Of a stretch of DNA of 41,708 nt, positions 16,497 through 25,329 are shown in pieces. The stretch comes from an uncultured Elusimicrobium sp. GTDB taxonomy: Bacteria > Elusimicrobiota > Elusimicrobia > Elusimicrobiales > Elusimicrobiaceae. The translations under genes and the position numbers were made by a program. The notes beneath the pieces are model-generated. The model was not told where the DNA came from and searched no databases. It saw nothing but the letters and a program-made list of their open reading frames with translations. Each line of letters starts with the position of its first letter. Position 1 is the stretch's first letter. The stretch spans positions 1-41,708 of the forward strand of contig CALAFB010000063.1 of assembly GCA_937891135.1 (NCBI GenBank), given 5' to 3'.

Positions 16497-18086
16497 ATGA
16501 CAAATCGTTTAGCAGTAGTATTAGCTGGTGTAATTACGTTGGGGATTACCACCGCGGCATCTGCACAGCAGGAAGGCCGCCAGATACTTCCCAGTAATGA
16601 CACCATTGCTTTAACCGGGGAAAGCACCAACGGTGCTTCCGCCGCTACGGACCTGTATAAGGAAGTAGAAATGAACTCTCCCTTAGACAGAAAAGTGTCC
16701 ATCCGGGTAGCGAATGTGCCGATATCGGCATTTTTGAACAGTATTACTACCCAAGCCAAGATTAACTTTATTATGAGCGAAGAATTCGCGAATAAAAAAG
16801 TAACGGCTTCGTTAACCCGTGTAACGGTGCGGGAAGCGTTAGACACGCTGCTTCGGGTACACGGCTTGGCCTATCAGCGTATTGGTAAAAGCGATAGTTA
16901 CGTGGTTACCAAGCGTTCTAATGATGCGCCGGATACTATTACTAAGATTTACACGTTAAGTTATATTGCTTTGCAAGGAACTGGTTCTGCCCAAAGCGAA
17001 CTTAACAGCATTATGCCTCAAAATGTATCTGCTGGAGTCGGTATGGGCGAAGCCGGCGGTGGGTCCGCTGGCAGCGGTGCCGGTGCCGGTGGGAATGATT
17101 CATACGCTGCCGGTTCCAACATTACCGGTATTATTGGCAGTATGCTTTCCCCGGTGGGTAAAATTTCGGTAGATGCACGTACCAATAAACTGATTATTAC
17201 AGACGTGCCCGAAGTGTTTCCGCAAGTAGAAAACATTCTGGCCGAATTAGATATTAAACCGCCGCAGATTTTAATTGAAGCGCAAATCGTAGAAGTCAGC
17301 AAAACTAGTGGTTTAAGTGTTGGCTTTGAATATGGTGGAGATAGTGGTGTCATGGCGCAGGTAACTGGTCCAGCCCGTCCGTTGTCTGCAGAATTTTTCC
17401 AAGGGAAGACTTACGATGGTCTGGATAAACTGCATGGTTGGGCCTGGATTTTTCCCAGCTCTAGCGAAGTACAAAGCGGTGGTTCCAATTCGGGTTCCGG
17501 TTCTGGATCTAGTTCCGGTTCCGGAGATAACGAAACCTCAGCTGGTTTATTAAACTTGTCTGCTTTTAACATTCTTTTAAAAGCGTTGCTTACTCGTGGG
17601 GAAGCCAAATATTTAGGGAAACCCAAAGTGGTAACCTTAAATAACAAAACGGCTACGATTACGGCCTCTACGGATGCCACCGTGGGTAAAGTGGTAACAG
17701 ATTCCGGCAGCACGGCAGCCACCGCTTCGCAGACCACATCGGCCGAACGTAAACGGGTCGGGTTGACGTTGCAGGTTACACCGCAAGTAAACCGCGAAGG
17801 ATATGTTACGTTATATGTCCAGCCCACGTATTCGGATGTTGTATCTTCCGGGTTCGATTACTCTATGGATACTACTACCCGTGCTGCTTCTACGTTGGTG
17901 CGTGTGAAAAACGGGCAAACGGTAGTAATCGGCGGATTGTTAACCTCGCGCGAAACGGACCAAACCCGTAAAGTACCGTTGTTGGGAGACATCCCGATAC
18001 TGGGTTGGTTGTTTACCAGTCGGTCTAAATCAAAAGCTACAACAGACTTAGTTATCTTTATCACGCCGACCATTTTGGCGGAATAA
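16497..18086 (+). CDS. pilQ: PilQ-like type IV pilus secretin
   Basis: 529 residues forming the outer-membrane ring through which the pilus exits. A signal peptide ends near SAQ (residue 24). An STN/N0-type domain (about 62-140) holds VSIRVANVPISAFLNSITTQAKINF, and a following N1-type domain starts at TKIYTLSYI. The secretin core (about 250-529) has ILIEAQIVEVSKTSGLSVGFEYG, VVIGGLLTSRE and the terminal VPLLGDIPILGWLFTSR motif. Two Gly/Ser/Ala-rich inserts (about 180-205 and 320-345) are unusual low-complexity loops. The protein is shorter than classical PilQ and lacks AMIN domains. AGGAGG precedes the ATG. It is followed by a strong hairpin before pilB. Confidence 0.9.
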   Translation: MTNRLAVVLAGVITLGITTAASAQQEGRQILPSNDTIALTGESTNGASAATDLYKEVEMNSPLDRKVSIRVANVPISAFLNSITTQAKINFIMSEEFANKKVTASLTRVTVREALDTLLRVHGLAYQRIGKSDSYVVTKRSNDAPDTITKIYTLSYIALQGTGSAQSELNSIMPQNVSAGVGMGEAGGGSAGSGAGAGGNDSYAAGSNITGIIGSMLSPVGKISVDARTNKLIITDVPEVFPQVENILAELDIKPPQILIEAQIVEVSKTSGLSVGFEYGGDSGVMAQVTGPARPLSAEFFQGKTYDGLDKLHGWAWIFPSSSEVQSGGSNSGSGSGSSSGSGDNETSAGLLNLSAFNILLKALLTRGEAKYLGKPKVVTLNNKTATITASTDATVGKVVTDSGSTAATASQTTSAERKRVGLTLQVTPQVNREGYVTLYVQPTYSDVVSSGFDYSMDTTTRAASTLVRVKNGQTVVIGGLLTSRETDQTRKVPLLGDIPILGWLFTSRSKSKATTDLVIFITPTILAE

Positions 18087-18096
18087 GTGTGAGTTT

Positions 18097-18129
18097 TATA
18101 CCTGCCCCCGGTATACGGGGGCAGGTGTA
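18097..18129 (+). other. Strong hairpin between pilQ and pilB
   Basis: The arms run from 18097 to 18110 and from 18116 to 18129 with a 5-nt loop. The core is CCTGCCCCCG/CGGGGGCAGG, extended by four pairs, one of them G-T. No T-run follows, so it looks like an intra-operon processing, stability or partial-attenuation element rather than a full terminator. Confidence 0.65.
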
Positions 18130-18168
18130 TCCAAAGGGGGTGTCGTACCAGTAGGAAGGGGATGAAAT

Positions 18169-19908
18169 ATGGCCAAACAATTACATGAAATTTTAATAGA
18201 TCAGGGTATTTTAACACCTGAGCAGGGAAAACAAGCCCAATTTTACGCCAAACAAAACAATCTTCCCATTGCGGATGCAATTTTACGTTCCGGCTTTGCT
18301 ACCGAGGAACAAGTAACCATTGCCTTATCTAAACATTTTTCTATTCCGTATGCTTCCAAAGAGAACGGTATTTTAGTACCGGAACGGGAGCAAAATTTAC
18401 AAGAAATCATTCCCGAAAAATTTGCGCGTGAAAACATGGTCGTTCCCTTGTTTATGGAAGACGATTCCCTGGCGGTCGCCCTGTTAGACCCTACGAACTT
18501 ATTTTTAATTGAAAATATCAAAATGATGTCGGGCAAGCAGGTGCAGCCCTTCATTACCTGCAAATCCCAACTTTTAGGGGTAATGGATAGTTTCTATGCC
18601 ACCAAGAACCTCTTGGAAGAGGTCATGAATGAAACCATTCGTGCAAACATAGATTTGGCGGCGCAAGCGGAAAGCGATGAAGAGGTAGAAGTTTCCGGCG
18701 TATTGGATTTGGACCGGATGAACCCCAATTCTTCGCAATATGTCAAACAGGTAAACGCTATTTTACGCCAAGCCATTGCGGAGCGTACGAGTGATATTCA
18801 CTTAGAGTTATTTGACGAACGCGTCAGTTTGCGTTTCCGCATTGACGGTTCTTTGTACGAACGTACCGCTCCGGCCAAAGACGCCGTAAACGCCATTATT
18901 TCCCGTATTAAAATTTTGTCAAAACTGGATATTGCCGAAAAGCGTTTACCGCAGGACGGTAGTTTTACCATCCGTTATCAAAACCGTTCCATTGAAGTCC
19001 GTGTGTCTGTATGTCCGGCCGTATATGGGGAAAAACTCGTACTTCGTATTTTGGATAAAGGTACGGGGGAAATGAATATTGATAAACTCGGTTTTGAACC
19101 GCAACAGAAAAAGGCCTTCTTAGATGCCGCTAACCTGCCGCACGGGCTTATTTTCTTAACGGGGCCGACCGGGTCCGGTAAATCTACTACGCTTAACGCG
19201 GTACTTACTTCTATCCGCACGCCGGAGTTAAATTTTATGACGTTGGAAGACCCGGTAGAATACAAACTGGCCGGTATCAGCCAAGTGCAGGTAAAGCCGG
19301 CCATTGGGCTTACATTTGCCGCCGGGTTGCGTTCATTCTTACGTCAGGACCCGGACGTTATTCTCGTGGGGGAGGTCCGCGATAACGAAACTGCCGAAGC
19401 CTGTTTAAAGGCGGCTTTAACCGGGCACTTGGTGTTATCTACTTTACACACCAACGACGCTTTGGGGGCCGTTCCCCGTTTAATTGATATGGGAATGGAA
19501 CCGTTTTTGTTAGCCAACTCACTCGCGTTGGTAGCGGCGCAGCGTTTGGTGCGTATTTTATGCCCGTATTGCAAAGTGCCGCACATTCCGGATAACGGGG
19601 TATTATCCCAAATTATCCAGGAAGGCCATTTAAATCCGCGCGACCAAAATACGTGGACGTTCTTTAAATCGGTCGGTTGCCCGAAGTGTTTTGGTACGGG
19701 GTATATCGGGCGTCGTGCTATTTACGAAGTATACCGTATCAACGAAGAAATGCGTAATATTATTTACAAAACGCAGGATTTAATTGAACTTCGCAAAGCA
19801 GCCGTTGCTTCCGGTGCTTTAAACTTGCGTGCCAACGGATGGCACAAAGTAGTACGCGGGCAAACGACGGTGGATGAAATTTTAAGCGTTACAACGGCGG
19901 ACGAATAA
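18169..19908 (+). CDS. pilB: PilB/GspE-family pilus extension ATPase
   Basis: 579 residues. It powers pilin polymerisation at the inner membrane. An N-terminal MshEN-type domain (about 1-150) precedes the N2 domain (SDIHLELFDERVSLRFRIDG near 205). The ATPase core has Walker A GPTGSGKSTT near 331, an Asp box (MTLEDPVEY), a Walker B region DPDVILVGEVRDNETAE near 395 and a His box (STLHTND). A C2-type zinc site is formed by CPYC near 464 and CPKC near 503. Together with the N2 domain this marks an assembly ATPase rather than PilT. GGAAGGGG precedes the ATG. pilC follows 22 nt downstream. No PilT-like gene is in the window. Confidence 0.92.
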   Translation: MAKQLHEILIDQGILTPEQGKQAQFYAKQNNLPIADAILRSGFATEEQVTIALSKHFSIPYASKENGILVPEREQNLQEIIPEKFARENMVVPLFMEDDSLAVALLDPTNLFLIENIKMMSGKQVQPFITCKSQLLGVMDSFYATKNLLEEVMNETIRANIDLAAQAESDEEVEVSGVLDLDRMNPNSSQYVKQVNAILRQAIAERTSDIHLELFDERVSLRFRIDGSLYERTAPAKDAVNAIISRIKILSKLDIAEKRLPQDGSFTIRYQNRSIEVRVSVCPAVYGEKLVLRILDKGTGEMNIDKLGFEPQQKKAFLDAANLPHGLIFLTGPTGSGKSTTLNAVLTSIRTPELNFMTLEDPVEYKLAGISQVQVKPAIGLTFAAGLRSFLRQDPDVILVGEVRDNETAEACLKAALTGHLVLSTLHTNDALGAVPRLIDMGMEPFLLANSLALVAAQRLVRILCPYCKVPHIPDNGVLSQIIQEGHLNPRDQNTWTFFKSVGCPKCFGTGYIGRRAIYEVYRINEEMRNIIYKTQDLIELRKAAVASGALNLRANGWHKVVRGQTTVDEILSVTTADE

Positions 19909-19930
19909 GTTCCGGCCAGAGAGGGAAATT

Positions 19931-21157
19931 ATGCCAAAATATACATATAAAGTAAGAGATGAACACGGAAAGACATTTACCGGTTCTTACACGACGGACA
20001 GTAAAGACCGTTTGCGTGCCGCCCTTCAAAATAAAGGGTATTTGGTATTAGAAATTACCGAAACAACCGTCGGTTTATTTACGCCGCGCGGGGCTAATGC
20101 CACGCGCCGCAAAGGCGGCAAGGTGCCGGGGCATGTATTGGCTTTCTTTGCCGAACAGTTATCTACGTTAATTGCCGGGGGGGTGCCGCTTGTTCGTGCT
20201 ATTTCGCTATTAGGGCAATATTCGTCTAACCCTACGCTGGGAATGGTATTAACGCAAATGGCGCATGATATTTCGGGCGGTCAGTCTTTGCATGAAGCCA
20301 TGGCGCAGCATCCTAAGACGTTTAGCCATGTATGGATGTCCCTCGTGCAAGCGGGGGAAGTGGGGGGTCAAATTGCCGAAACGCTCATGCAGCTTTCTAT
20401 TTACACCAAAACGCAAGAAGGCATGAAAAGCAAAATTATTACGGCAGTTACGTATCCGGCCATTTTGTTCTTATCGTCTATTGGGGTGCTTATTTACTTT
20501 ATTGTAGGGATTGTACCTACTTTTGCCCAGATCTTTGAGGATTTTAACTTAACCTTACCCATGTTGACGGTGGTAGTGCTCAGAGTATCCAGTATGATTA
20601 CCAACCACGCGGTGTTGCTCATTTTAACCTTTGTGGGTGCTATTGCGGCGTTCCGGTTTTATATCCGCACGCCCAATGGTAAAAAACGGTGGCATTCCTT
20701 TTTAATTACGATGCCGTTATTTGGTAATTTCTTGCGTAATATTTATTACGACCGGATGCTCTCTACGTTGTCTACATTACTTCGCAGCGGGGTAACGATT
20801 TTAAACGCTATTTTGGTATTGGAAGAATCGTTTGATGGCAACATCATCATTCAAAACGCCTTAAAGCAGGTCCGTGCAGAGGTAGCAGCCGGTAAGTCCA
20901 TTTCGGATTCTTTTGCCGACACGGGCGTCTTCCCGGGGCTGATGACTGAAATGATGAAAATGGGGGAAGAATCCGGTAAATTGCCTAACATTATTTCTAC
21001 GTTGGCCAAATTTTATGCAGATAACGTGGAACAGTTTATTGCCCGTTTCTCGGCAGTAATTGACCCGATTTTAATTATCGGGGTAGGTATTATGATTGGT
21101 ATTGTAGTGGCGTCTATTTTCTTACCAATCTTCAAACTATCCCAAATCGGCAGTTAA
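19931..21157 (+). CDS. pilC: PilC/GspF pilus inner-membrane platform protein
   Basis: 408 residues. The N-terminal KYTYKVRDEHGKTFTGSY is the usual start of this family. Two homologous GspF domains (about 70-195 and 270-395) contain FFAEQLSTLIAGGVPLVRAI and MLSTLSTLLRSGVTILNAI, with PLVQAGE-like MSLVQAGEVGGQ and MMKMGEESGKLP signatures. Three membrane segments lie near 170-190, 218-235 and 375-398. It forms the rotor-like base moved by PilB. GAGGG precedes the ATG. It is the last gene of the assembly operon; repeat-rich intergenic DNA follows. Confidence 0.92.
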   Translation: MPKYTYKVRDEHGKTFTGSYTTDSKDRLRAALQNKGYLVLEITETTVGLFTPRGANATRRKGGKVPGHVLAFFAEQLSTLIAGGVPLVRAISLLGQYSSNPTLGMVLTQMAHDISGGQSLHEAMAQHPKTFSHVWMSLVQAGEVGGQIAETLMQLSIYTKTQEGMKSKIITAVTYPAILFLSSIGVLIYFIVGIVPTFAQIFEDFNLTLPMLTVVVLRVSSMITNHAVLLILTFVGAIAAFRFYIRTPNGKKRWHSFLITMPLFGNFLRNIYYDRMLSTLSTLLRSGVTILNAILVLEESFDGNIIIQNALKQVRAEVAAGKSISDSFADTGVFPGLMTEMMKMGEESGKLPNIISTLAKFYADNVEQFIARFSAVIDPILIIGVGIMIGIVVASIFLPIFKLSQIGS

Positions 21158-21167
21158 AAAAATATAA

Positions 21168-21242
21168 AGGCCGTTTCCCTCGCCCTTGAGGGAGAAGGCC
21201 GGGTGCGAAACCTCTTTTTCTCCTTCCCCATGAGGGGGAAGG
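21168..21242. repeat. GC-rich intergenic hairpin repeat after pilC
   Basis: Two hairpins lie in tandem. The first has TCCCTC/GAGGGA nested within GGCC/GGCC at about 21168-21200. The second is CCTTCCCC (21222-21229) with GGGGAAGG (21235-21242) around a 5-nt loop. They resemble dispersed extragenic palindromes and may also end the pilus operon, though no clear T-run follows. Confidence 0.55.
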
Positions 21243-21266
21243 TGCCTGAAAGGCAGAGGAGGGGGA

Positions 21267-21379
21267 GTAAAAAAAGTTGTCATTCCCGGAGGGTAAAATA
21301 AACGTCCTCTCGGGAAGTAAAATAAACGTCATCTCGGGGAGTAAAATAAACGTCATCCTGAGGAGTTGTTGCTCAGGAT
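21267..21379. repeat. 24-bp tandem repeat (three copies) ending in a hairpin
   Basis: Three consecutive 24-nt units start with GTAAAATAAACGTC at 21293, 21317 and 21341. A degenerate copy at 21267 precedes them. The last copy runs into ATCCTGAG (21355-21362), which pairs with CTCAGGAT (21372-21379) around a 9-nt loop. An apparent minus-strand ORF with repeated TFILLPE is only a translation of the repeat. Confidence 0.75.
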
Positions 21380-21465
21380 CTCCGCCTTATTTGCAAAGAA
21401 AAAAGAGGAGTTTGTTAGTTGGGTGTCAGGTTTAGCCCTATGAGTAGTTTTGAAAAAATTTCCTC

Positions 21466-21494
21466 TTGACAATAATTCATTTTTGCCCTATCCT
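21466..21494 (+). promoter_or_regulatory. Promoter of the minor-pilin operon
   Basis: Consensus TTGACA (21466-21471), a spacer of 17 nt and TATCCT (21489-21494). The start would fall near 21501, leaving a leader of about 36 nt with AAGGAG before the ATG at 21537. The -10 region resembles that of the lone pilin at 36372. Confidence 0.7.
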
Positions 21495-21536
21495 TAATAA
21501 TAGGACATATTGTCAAGATGTATAAGGAGCATAATT

Positions 21537-23087
21537 ATGAAACGTACACAAGTTGGTTTCACATTGGTAGAAATGTTGTTTGTGGTAATTATTGCCGGTG
21601 TAGTGCTGGCCTTTGCCTTGCCCGGATACCGGAATATGAAACGTACCGCCCTTGAAAAAGGGGCCACCGGGTATTTGATGGACTTAGCCAACGCCCGTGA
21701 TGCCTTCGTGCGGGATTTAAATGCACAAGGGATTGACGACCCGTGGAAAGACGAAGCGAATCCCTGGGATAAGCTGGAATGTAACATTGAGGTAACGCCG
21801 TTAACTACCCTTACCTCGGACGAAGCGAAAGAGCAAACGTTGGCAGAATATATTCAGCAAATGCGTGATGATGGCAAATCAGAAACAATGATTAGCCATG
21901 CCTTATTTGCGTTTAACTATTTACAAAACAATGTGGGGGCTCCTGGCGGGTACAAATACTATTTGTATTTAGGGTTCCCTATTTTGTCTAAGTGCGGGAT
22001 GTTACCGCCGGACAAAGAAAAAAAGATGTTGGCTTATATGTGTAAAGATCCTATTAAAGAGTCGAATATTCACTCCAGTATTCCTACTAGCCCGTCGTTA
22101 GATTCCCGGTGTTATATTCCGCAGTCTTGGGCTTATTTGAGTGATGGTTCTATTTTGCCGCGTAGTAAAGACGCTAAGCCAAATGTACTAGGTACCAACG
22201 TCTGTGAAGAATTCTGTGATAGCGCGGATCCGTCAGATAACGAAAATCCCTCTTGTTATGACGGTCTGGGGGATGGTCATGCGGGAAGTTTAGGTAATGG
22301 GCAAAAGCTGGCGCATTATAGTTGTCAACGCGTTCCAGGATCCCGTTCGTTTGAAGTTACAGGCCCAGTATCTCATTATAAATATGAGGTGCAAGTATGT
22401 GCTTCAAAGATTTCTCCGGAGGTTCCTGCAGAGCCTTTCCCGGGGGGGACGCCAACACTAGGTGGGGCTAAAGTAGTAGGTGCAACAACGCCCTTCACGC
22501 CGGGCAAGCCCATTGATATATGTCTGGGTGCAAAATTTGAGTACCGTACAACGGATGATTTGGCAATAGGGGACACGTTAGTAGTAAATACTGACATGGT
22601 CAAAGTGCGGAAAAAAGAAGAAGTCTTAACGTGGAATCCTCATGATGCCGGGATCAATTGTGAAGTTGCATTTGATGTTGCTGCTAAAGGTGGTACGTTG
22701 CCAACTCCGGGGGATGAGTGGCTAAATGCGGTAAGTATAGCGAAATCGACTAATTTTACGGTGGAATCATCCCCGGATCCGTATGATGTGGACTTAGATA
22801 AGGGTTCCACCGGACATGATAACCTATCTTTTGATGATAGATGTTACAAGGCATTACCAATAGGCGACCAACACGTTTGTACGTTATGGTGTGTAGATCT
22901 GGACGTAACCAGATATAACAATAACGTAAGTGATAACTTAGACGGTCCGAACAATTCTATTACGTGGACCGACGGAACACAGCAGTCTTGTTATAATTAC
23001 TGGCACTATGGGGCTTCTATGGCGGGTGCATATAATGCCAAAGATGCTGCAGATGCGCAGAAGTGCCATGCCGGCTTAGGCTCATAA
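21537..23087 (+). CDS. Large pilin-like protein with extended C-terminal domain
   Basis: 516 residues, about three times a usual pilin. The class III signal KRTQVGFTLVE (Gly cleavage site, Glu5) and hydrophobic helix MLFVVIIAGVVLAFALPGY lie at the very N-terminus. The rest is a long hydrophilic, Cys-rich exoplasmic region with about 18 Cys, Pro/Gly-rich linkers near 300-320, and Asp/Asn-rich stretches. No adhesin family is recognised. First gene of the minor-pilin operon, it may form a tip adhesin or cap, as large minor pilins do elsewhere. The start at 21537 has AAGGAG; an earlier TTG at 21510 is rejected because it would lengthen the leader with no site. Confidence 0.8.
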   Translation: MKRTQVGFTLVEMLFVVIIAGVVLAFALPGYRNMKRTALEKGATGYLMDLANARDAFVRDLNAQGIDDPWKDEANPWDKLECNIEVTPLTTLTSDEAKEQTLAEYIQQMRDDGKSETMISHALFAFNYLQNNVGAPGGYKYYLYLGFPILSKCGMLPPDKEKKMLAYMCKDPIKESNIHSSIPTSPSLDSRCYIPQSWAYLSDGSILPRSKDAKPNVLGTNVCEEFCDSADPSDNENPSCYDGLGDGHAGSLGNGQKLAHYSCQRVPGSRSFEVTGPVSHYKYEVQVCASKISPEVPAEPFPGGTPTLGGAKVVGATTPFTPGKPIDICLGAKFEYRTTDDLAIGDTLVVNTDMVKVRKKEEVLTWNPHDAGINCEVAFDVAAKGGTLPTPGDEWLNAVSIAKSTNFTVESSPDPYDVDLDKGSTGHDNLSFDDRCYKALPIGDQHVCTLWCVDLDVTRYNNNVSDNLDGPNNSITWTDGTQQSCYNYWHYGASMAGAYNAKDAADAQKCHAGLGS

Positions 23088-23098
23088 TGGGGAACGCT

Positions 23099-23539
23099 AT
23101 GAAAAAAGGGTTTACGCTCATTGAATTATTAGTTGCGGCGGCGTTGGTGGCCGTACTGACGGTTGCGGCCACCCGCACCTTCCGCACGATGAAAAATGAC
23201 GTAGAATGGGAAAATGCCAAGCACGCAGCTACCGTCATAGCCGCTGCTGCATACCGTTTTAGGATAGAGTACCCGAACGCCACTTTTAATACAACCAAGT
23301 TAACCAATCCGGGAAACTGGCGTGACAGTAGGACATGTAACCCCAAAACCACCGTAAATCTGCAACAACTGGTAGATTGCAATTTCTTAGAGGCCCGGCA
23401 ATATATACCGAAGGGTTTTACATTGAAATTTCAAAGTGCATCCAGTCCGAATGTGGAGGTAAGCGGTAGTTTATGTTGTACTACTGTAACGGAAGGGGCA
23501 GATGCTTTTTCCTGTAAACAAAAAACGTGTGGGTCCTAA
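23099..23539 (+). CDS. Minor pilin, FimT/GspH-like
   Basis: 146 residues. MKKGFTLIELLVAAALVAVLTVAATRTF gives a classical short leader with Gly and Glu5. The helix continues with an amphipathic segment (NDVEWENAKHAATVIAAAAYRFRIEYPN). The globular domain carries six Cys, probably three disulfides (for example SLCCTTV and CKQKTCGS at the end). It starts 11 nt after the large pilin, with GGGGA as ribosome site. Assignment to the GspH-like position is by order in the H-I-J-K-like cluster, not by fold. Confidence 0.8.
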   Translation: MKKGFTLIELLVAAALVAVLTVAATRTFRTMKNDVEWENAKHAATVIAAAAYRFRIEYPNATFNTTKLTNPGNWRDSRTCNPKTTVNLQQLVDCNFLEARQYIPKGFTLKFQSASSPNVEVSGSLCCTTVTEGADAFSCKQKTCGS

Positions 23540-23553
23540 GAAGGAGTAGCCGT

Positions 23554-24057
23554 ATGAAAAAAGGTTTTACGTTAATGGAAATTTTAGCTGTGCTATTGGT
23601 ATTAGCCGTTATTGCGTCTTTTGCGGTACCGGTGGTCAGGTCCGTATTGGATGAAGCCCGTTACCGCAAAGCCCGGGTAGCCGCTACCAAAATGGCGGAA
23701 GCCATGCGTTCTTTTTACCGCAGCAGCCGGGGGACAATGGTTACGGGGTCATTGGTAGGGAATGACGCAGCTAATTTGACGGGGGACTGTGTCAACCCGG
23801 CTCTTTCCGGTTTGCCAACGCGTTCGTTTTCGGGGGCTAACCTTAGTCCTGTAGGACCTACTTCGCCTACCGTAGAAGATTTATTTAGGTGCCAGTATTT
23901 ATCTGCGAAAGACTTTGCAGGGCTTAAATATGAGTTTTCGGCGGGGATCAAAGGGCCATTTGGTTCTTCGTATGCAGTACAGGTTACCAATCAAACGGGC
24001 AATACCAAACCGAATTTCAAAGTCTATTGGAACGGTGAAATAAAATTAGAGGTCTAA
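23554..24057 (+). CDS. Minor pilin, FimT/GspH-like
   Basis: 167 residues. MKKGFTLMEILAVLLVLAVIASFAVPVVRSV provides the Gly cleavage site, Glu5 and membrane helix. Two Cys (near 79 and 111) in the globular part could pair. The next segment DEARYRKARVAATKMAEAMRSFY is the continuing N-terminal helix. AAGGAG precedes the ATG at 23554; the open frame from 23527 is upstream of the leader. It is co-directional with and tightly packed between other pilin genes. Confidence 0.8.
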   Translation: MKKGFTLMEILAVLLVLAVIASFAVPVVRSVLDEARYRKARVAATKMAEAMRSFYRSSRGTMVTGSLVGNDAANLTGDCVNPALSGLPTRSFSGANLSPVGPTSPTVEDLFRCQYLSAKDFAGLKYEFSAGIKGPFGSSYAVQVTNQTGNTKPNFKVYWNGEIKLEV

Positions 24058-24059
24058 GT

Positions 24060-24683
24060 ATGAAAATAACCGTTTTGCAGAATAAGTCAGGGGTTACTAT
24101 TTTAGAAGGCGTGATTGCGTTGGGGTTATTAGCCCTTATTATGGCAGGTGCCTTTGGGGTATTATTGTCCAGTTCGCGCGCCACGTCTAATCCGGACATG
24201 AAGGAAGAAATGCTACTGGCGGTAGAATCCGCTCAAGAGCAGTTAAAAGCCTATGCGGCATATATAACGACGAGCAGTTTGGGGACCAAAATGTCCCCCT
24301 ACCAGCCTACCAGTCTAAAAGGTATAGACTATTCCAACGGGCTGTGTGGTTCATCTACCCATACGGATTCAAATCCATTAGGGAGCGGGGGGCATGATAT
24401 TAAGTGTTTGTTGCCGCTTATCTGTGAGCCAACCAATTCTACATTTACATATAATGTACAACAAATCAATGACTATGAGTTATGGCCGTATTGGTTTGGT
24501 GCTAAGGGTAAATGGGAAGGATTTTGGAATCCTCAGATGTACGAAAGTGAAGGAAGTACTCCAATAGTTCAACGGGACAGTAAAATATATGGGGATAGTC
24601 CAGGGGGGTCTTACCTGGCGGTTCTAGAAGTTCCTTTGTATGAAATTAAGTTTGAAATGAAGTGTAACGGGTATGAATTATGA
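24060..24683 (+). CDS. Minor pilin, PilV/GspI-like
   Basis: 207 residues. The leader MKITVLQNKSG is followed by VTILEGVIALGLLALIMAGAFGVLLSSSR, so mature residue 5 is Glu and residue 1 is Val instead of Phe. EMLLAVESAQEQLKAYA fits the PilV/GspI helix. Four or more Cys lie in the C-terminal part. The gene begins 2 nt after the previous stop and overlaps the next start by 4 nt (ATGA), so translation is coupled. The I-position assignment rests on leader sequence and order. Confidence 0.78.
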   Translation: MKITVLQNKSGVTILEGVIALGLLALIMAGAFGVLLSSSRATSNPDMKEEMLLAVESAQEQLKAYAAYITTSSLGTKMSPYQPTSLKGIDYSNGLCGSSTHTDSNPLGSGGHDIKCLLPLICEPTNSTFTYNVQQINDYELWPYWFGAKGKWEGFWNPQMYESEGSTPIVQRDSKIYGDSPGGSYLAVLEVPLYEIKFEMKCNGYEL

Positions 24684-25318
24684 TGAAAAATAACCGTGGA
24701 TTTACGTTAATTGAGATTTTGTTAGCGGCCATGATTGTGGGCCTGATTGGCTTGTCATTAGGGGCTATTTCTACGGCTGCCCTGCGGGAGAGTGGCGTCG
24801 GCCGTACGCGGATGATTATGCGTAACCAGCTTTCTTTGGCGTTGCGCCAGCTGCGCCAGGATATCCACGAAGCCACAACGGTTACAATTCCATCTTCGGG
24901 TGGTAGTGATATGTTGGTATTGACTTATGATCTGGCCAACCGCCTTGGGAAGGATCCGGCCGACCGTGCAGCCGTTATCTATACACTAAAAACTTCGGGG
25001 GCCACCACCCTTCCGGACGGGAGTACAGTAGGCAATGAAATTACACGTACGGTAAGAGATTCGGCAGGTAATGAAAAAACCAAATCGTGGTTAGAGAATG
25101 TAAAAATAATCGCACATCCGTCTGATTCAGACGAGAAATATCCTTCTTTCCAAAAAATAGGGGAAGGGAACGATTCCCGGATTATTGTCCGTTTAATTGT
25201 GCAACCGAGCGGGGAAATCGTGATTAACGAAACCGTGCGTACGGTTATAGTAGCTCCGCAAGGGGGATACACTACGGACCCTTGTTTTCCGGGCGCATCA
25301 GGTACTTGTGAATTGTAA
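24680..25318 (+). CDS. Minor pilin, PilW/GspJ-like
   Basis: 212 residues. MMKNNRGFTLIEILLAAMIVGLIGLSLGAISTAALRES carries the Gly-Phe cleavage site and Glu5. The next part LSLALRQLRQDIHEATTV is a hallmark of PilW/GspJ-type pilins. The globular domain (about 70-205) is beta-rich, with two Cys close to the C-terminus. An alternative start is the second Met at 24683; the first overlaps the upstream stop as ATGA. Confidence 0.82.
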   Translation: MMKNNRGFTLIEILLAAMIVGLIGLSLGAISTAALRESGVGRTRMIMRNQLSLALRQLRQDIHEATTVTIPSSGGSDMLVLTYDLANRLGKDPADRAAVIYTLKTSGATTLPDGSTVGNEITRTVRDSAGNEKTKSWLENVKIIAHPSDSDEKYPSFQKIGEGNDSRIIVRLIVQPSGEIVINETVRTVIVAPQGGYTTDPCFPGASGTCEL

Positions 25319-25329
25319 GAGGTAAATAT

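Noticed and set aside
21132..21356. ORF with repeated TFILLPE
   Set aside because: It is the translation of the 24-bp tandem repeat.
21267..21364. CRISPR array
   Set aside because: The 24-bp units are contiguous with no spacers, and no cas gene is in the window.
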